Source: Candidatus Eiseniibacteriota bacterium (lineage in GTDB: Bacteria > Eisenbacteria > RBG-16-71-46 > CAIMUX01). From it: a stretch of 6,778 bases of DNA. A program made the position numbers and the translations under genes. The stretch is from assembly GCA_020431745.1 (NCBI GenBank), contig JAGQHR010000173.1, positions 1 to 6,778 of the forward strand, in the 5' to 3' direction. The first letter of the stretch is position 1; each line of letters starts with the position of its first letter. Below are positions 4,897 through 6,778 of this stretch, piece after piece. The notes under the pieces were generated by a model. The model saw only the letters and a list, made by a program, of their open reading frames with translations, had not been told where the DNA came from and did not search any database.

Positions 4897-6329
4897 GCCC
4901 GGGAGTTCACAGCCGGAGCGGACCGGATCGGAAGCCGGATCTTCATGGCCGTGCATCGTCCGACTTCGGAATCGAGGCTGACTTCGCCGCCGTGCATCTC
5001 CACCGCCTGGCGGACGATGGCGAGCCCGACACCGGTGCCCCGTTCCTTCGTCGTGAAGCTGAAATTGAAAACCTTCTCGCGCACCTCGGGCGGAATGCCT
5101 GGGCCCGAGTCTTCGATCGAAAGAAGCACTGCTCCTGGTTCGTACCGGCTGCGCAACCGGACTCTTCCTTCGGAGGACGGCGTCGCCTGGATGGCGTTCT
5201 TGACCAGGTTCTCCACGGCTTGGCGAAGGACCTGCGCGTCTCCGTAAGTCTCGACCACGTGGGGGTCCAGATCAAGGTCCAGTTCCAGTCCGGTCAAGTT
5301 CGCCTCGGTTTCCAGAACGTCGCGAATGTCGGTCAACAGTGCATTCAAATCGACCGAGCTCAGGTGCATCGGCTTGAGCCGCACCACGGTAAGGAATCCG
5401 TTGACCGCATTGTGCAACCGATCGACCGCGCGCTTGGCGTCGTCGACGTAGCCGTCCACCTCGTCTCCCGGCATGTCGCGGGCGTCCCGCAGCGCGCTGA
5501 CCGCGAACTTGACGGCCTGGATCGGCTGCTGGATCTCGTGGGCGAGACCGGTCGCGAGCTGTCCGACACTCGCCAGGACGCGAGGCTCCATTTGTACGCG
5601 ATCCCGCAAGATGTTCAGCTCCCGGGCGAGATGCTCGAACATCTCGACGCCCTTCTCCGGAATCGGTTCGTCGCGACCTTCGCGGATCGCCACCACGCTC
5701 TTCTCCAACAGCCGGACCGGCCCCGAGACGGTTCGTCCCAGCAACAACCCGACACCGACGGCGAGCAGGATGTCGATCCCGGCGGTGAGGAGTCCGCGAC
5801 GGAGCACCCGGCGGACCTCGTCTCCGAGCAACGTCCCCGAGATATGGGCGCGGACGGAGCCGAACTCCCGGTCCCCGCGTATCAAGTCTGCGGTGATTTC
5901 GTAGTTCTGCCGATCCCGCAGCTCGAGCAGCAGCGCGAACGCGCCCCGGAATCCCTGCGGGCGCGGGAACGGCGGCAGCCGGTCGATGGGACGGCCGCGG
6001 TTTCCGGGAATCGCATGGGCCACCGCGATTCCGCGCGGGTCACAGACGATGATCGTGGCCACCGAAGGCGCGAAGGCGAGCGCCGGGGTGAGCACGCGCT
6101 TCACCTGGGGATCCTGGGCCAGCTCGGCGATGGTCGCTTCCGGACGCTGCTCCGAGAGCTGCGCGATGATCTGCTGGACCGGTTCGATCGCGAGGGTCGC
6201 TTCGGTGGCGGCCCGATCCGTGGACAAGCGGAGCACGTTCGTGATCTCGAAGATCGAAGAGATCACGACCAGGACGAGGGCAAGGATCAGAAGCGCGAGC
6301 GCATGCCGCGATCGCCAGCCGAGCTTCAA
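4893..6329 (-). CDS. Membrane sensor histidine kinase (partner of the NtrC-type regulator)
   Basis: A 478-residue inner-membrane kinase that presumably autophosphorylates and passes phosphate to the regulator encoded upstream. Order: TM1 at about 10-27 (ALALLILALVLVVISSIF); an extracytoplasmic sensor to about 178, with VCDPRGIAVAHA and a late EFGSVRAHIS strand, resembling a single-Cache (PAS-like) fold; TM2 at about 180-198; a HAMP-like linker; HisKA with phospho-acceptor H264 in GLAHEIQQPIQAVK; then HATPase_c with N-box N374 and N378 (ENLVKNAIQA), G1 DSGPG (407-411), F-box region FNFSFTTK, and G2 GTGVGLAIV (from 431). All catalytic motifs are intact. The ligand is unknown. Start: TTG 6329-6327 has GGAGGG six bases upstream; TTG 6347 would place that Shine-Dalgarno inside the gene. 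The stop overlaps the lipoprotein start by ATGA. A terminator-like hairpin separates it from the regulator gene. Confidence 0.93.
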   Translation of the reverse strand: MKLGWRSRHALALLILALVLVVISSIFEITNVLRLSTDRAATEATLAIEPVQQIIAQLSEQRPEATIAELAQDPQVKRVLTPALAFAPSVATIIVCDPRGIAVAHAIPGNRGRPIDRLPPFPRPQGFRGAFALLLELRDRQNYEITADLIRGDREFGSVRAHISGTLLGDEVRRVLRRGLLTAGIDILLAVGVGLLLGRTVSGPVRLLEKSVVAIREGRDEPIPEKGVEMFEHLARELNILRDRVQMEPRVLASVGQLATGLAHEIQQPIQAVKFAVSALRDARDMPGDEVDGYVDDAKRAVDRLHNAVNGFLTVVRLKPMHLSSVDLNALLTDIRDVLETEANLTGLELDLDLDPHVVETYGDAQVLRQAVENLVKNAIQATPSSEGRVRLRSRYEPGAVLLSIEDSGPGIPPEVREKVFNFSFTTKERGTGVGLAIVRQAVEMHGGEVSLDSEVGRCTAMKIRLPIRSAPAVNSRA

Positions 6330-6335
6330 CGATTT

Positions 6336-6341
6336 CCCTCC
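6336..6341 (-). promoter_or_regulatory. Strong ribosome binding site before a TTG start (histidine kinase)
   Basis: GGAGGG on the minus strand, six bases before TTG 6329-6327. It lies directly after the T-tract of the hairpin at 6346-6370. It decides the unusual TTG start over the longer TTG at 6347. Confidence 0.7.
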
Positions 6342-6345
6342 AGCC

Positions 6346-6370
6346 AAAAAACGCCGGCTCCTACCGGCGT
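6346..6370 (-). terminator. Intrinsic terminator-like hairpin between regulator and kinase genes
   Basis: Read on the minus strand: ACGCCGG, loop TAGGAG, CCGGCGT, then TTTTTT. The seven-base stem is perfect and GC-rich (6351-6357 with 6364-6370), and the T-run is at 6346-6351, its first T being also the last stem base. It begins 11 bases after the regulator stop codon and ends just before the kinase Shine-Dalgarno. It should stop or attenuate transcripts coming from the regulator gene. Confidence 0.72.
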
Positions 6371-6381
6371 CAGGAGCGCGA

Positions 6382-6778
6382 TCACGGGGCCGCCTCCGCC
6401 GGCGTGCCGTGGAGATGTCCGTAGCGGCGCAGCTTGGTGTAGAGCGTCTTGGTCGTGATGCCGAGCATCGAGGCCGCCTTCGTCTTGTTCCCTCCGCACG
6501 AAGTCAGCGTCTCGAGGATCACGGCTCGTTCCACTTCGTCCAGCGGCGTTCCCACCGTCACGGTGAGCGTTCCCCGCACGCTCGTCTCCCGCCGCACCGT
6601 CGGGCGGACCGCGGGGGGGAGATGTCGGGGCTGGATCTCGTCTTCGTGACAGAGGATGACCGCCCGCTGCACCACGTTGCGCAGCTCCCGCACGTTTCCC
6701 GGCCAGTCGTACTGATTCATGAGCTCCAGCGCCAGATCGGAAAACCCGGCGATCGTCTTGCCGTGCTCCTCGCAAAAT
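6382..6778 (-). CDS. NtrC-family sigma-54-dependent response regulator, C-terminal part (5' part outside window)
   Basis: The last 131 residues of a sigma-54 activator, entering the window without its start. Visible order: the end of the AAA+ domain, EEHGKTIAGFSDLALELM then YDWPGNVRELRNVVQRAVIL (the WPGNVREL motif is at residues 25-32 of the visible part and carries the sensor II arginine); a short linker PRHLPPAVRP with a run of charged and Thr/Val residues; then a Fis-type helix-turn-helix, VERAVILETLTSCGGNKTKAASMLGITTKTLYTKLRRYG, that binds enhancer DNA. Members use ATP hydrolysis to open sigma-54 promoters, usually after phosphorylation of an N-terminal receiver. That receiver is beyond the edge, so its presence is inferred from the adjacent kinase. 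The stop is TGA 6384-6382, followed by the terminator-like hairpin. ATG 6720 is internal, not the start. Confidence 0.94.
   Translation of the reverse strand, partial: FCEEHGKTIAGFSDLALELMNQYDWPGNVRELRNVVQRAVILCHEDEIQPRHLPPAVRPTVRRETSVRGTLTVTVGTPLDEVERAVILETLTSCGGNKTKAASMLGITTKTLYTKLRRYGHLHGTPAEAAP

Noticed and set aside
4887..6458. Long plus-strand open stretch (about 520 codons) antisense to the histidine kinase
   Set aside because: It mirrors a gene with all kinase motifs, has no recognisable domain, and is the kind of long antisense frame that high-GC codon use creates.
1..6778. CRISPR array, tRNA, rRNA, transposase or phage genes
   Set aside because: No spaced direct repeats, no tRNA-like sequence, and every substantial frame is accounted for by the genes listed.

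Overview
The window is high-GC bacterial DNA packed with genes, with no intergenic gap over about 190 bases. A lipoprotein with a lipobox, a NtrC-type sigma-54 regulator with its membrane histidine kinase, and a secreted protein with a Sec signal peptide point to a Gram-negative bacterium. The phylum cannot be fixed from this sequence; Myxococcota-, Gemmatimonadota- or Eisenbacteria-like lineages are guesses only. I see no rRNA, tRNA, CRISPR array or intact transposase gene.

Left block (1-2026): the 3' end of metH (cobalamin-dependent methionine synthase, AdoMet-binding activation domain) runs on the plus strand and overlaps by TGATG a gene for a MEMO1/LigB-family protein that keeps the family's metal-site residues. 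Its 3' end overlaps by 14 bases the convergent end of a minus-strand glyoxalase/bleomycin-resistance (VOC) fold protein.

Middle block (2027-4270): a minus-strand gene encodes an exported protein of unrecognised, probably beta-propeller, type that ends in a short beta-helix-like module. Divergent from it is a KDPG/KHG aldolase (Eda-like). Right after the aldolase stop codon lies a 187-bp imperfect palindrome (4084-4270) whose dyad axis falls at base 4177. It has CTAG at both ends and supplies the stop codon of the facing lipoprotein gene. It looks like a MITE/REP-type element and is the most unusual feature here.

Right block (4267-6778): a minus-strand signalling operon, in transcription order: the 3' end of a NtrC-family response regulator, an intrinsic terminator-like hairpin with a six-T tail, a sensor histidine kinase starting at TTG behind a strong GGAGGG, and a small lipoprotein coupled to the kinase by an ATGA overlap. 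The kinase presumably phosphorylates the regulator, which would activate sigma-54 promoters. The terminator suggests the kinase and lipoprotein are made at lower or separately controlled levels. The lipoprotein may serve the kinase in the envelope, but that is inference from gene order.

I did not find a clearly new multi-gene system. The best leads are the palindromic element, the metH-MEMO coupling, and the kinase-lipoprotein unit behind an internal terminator.
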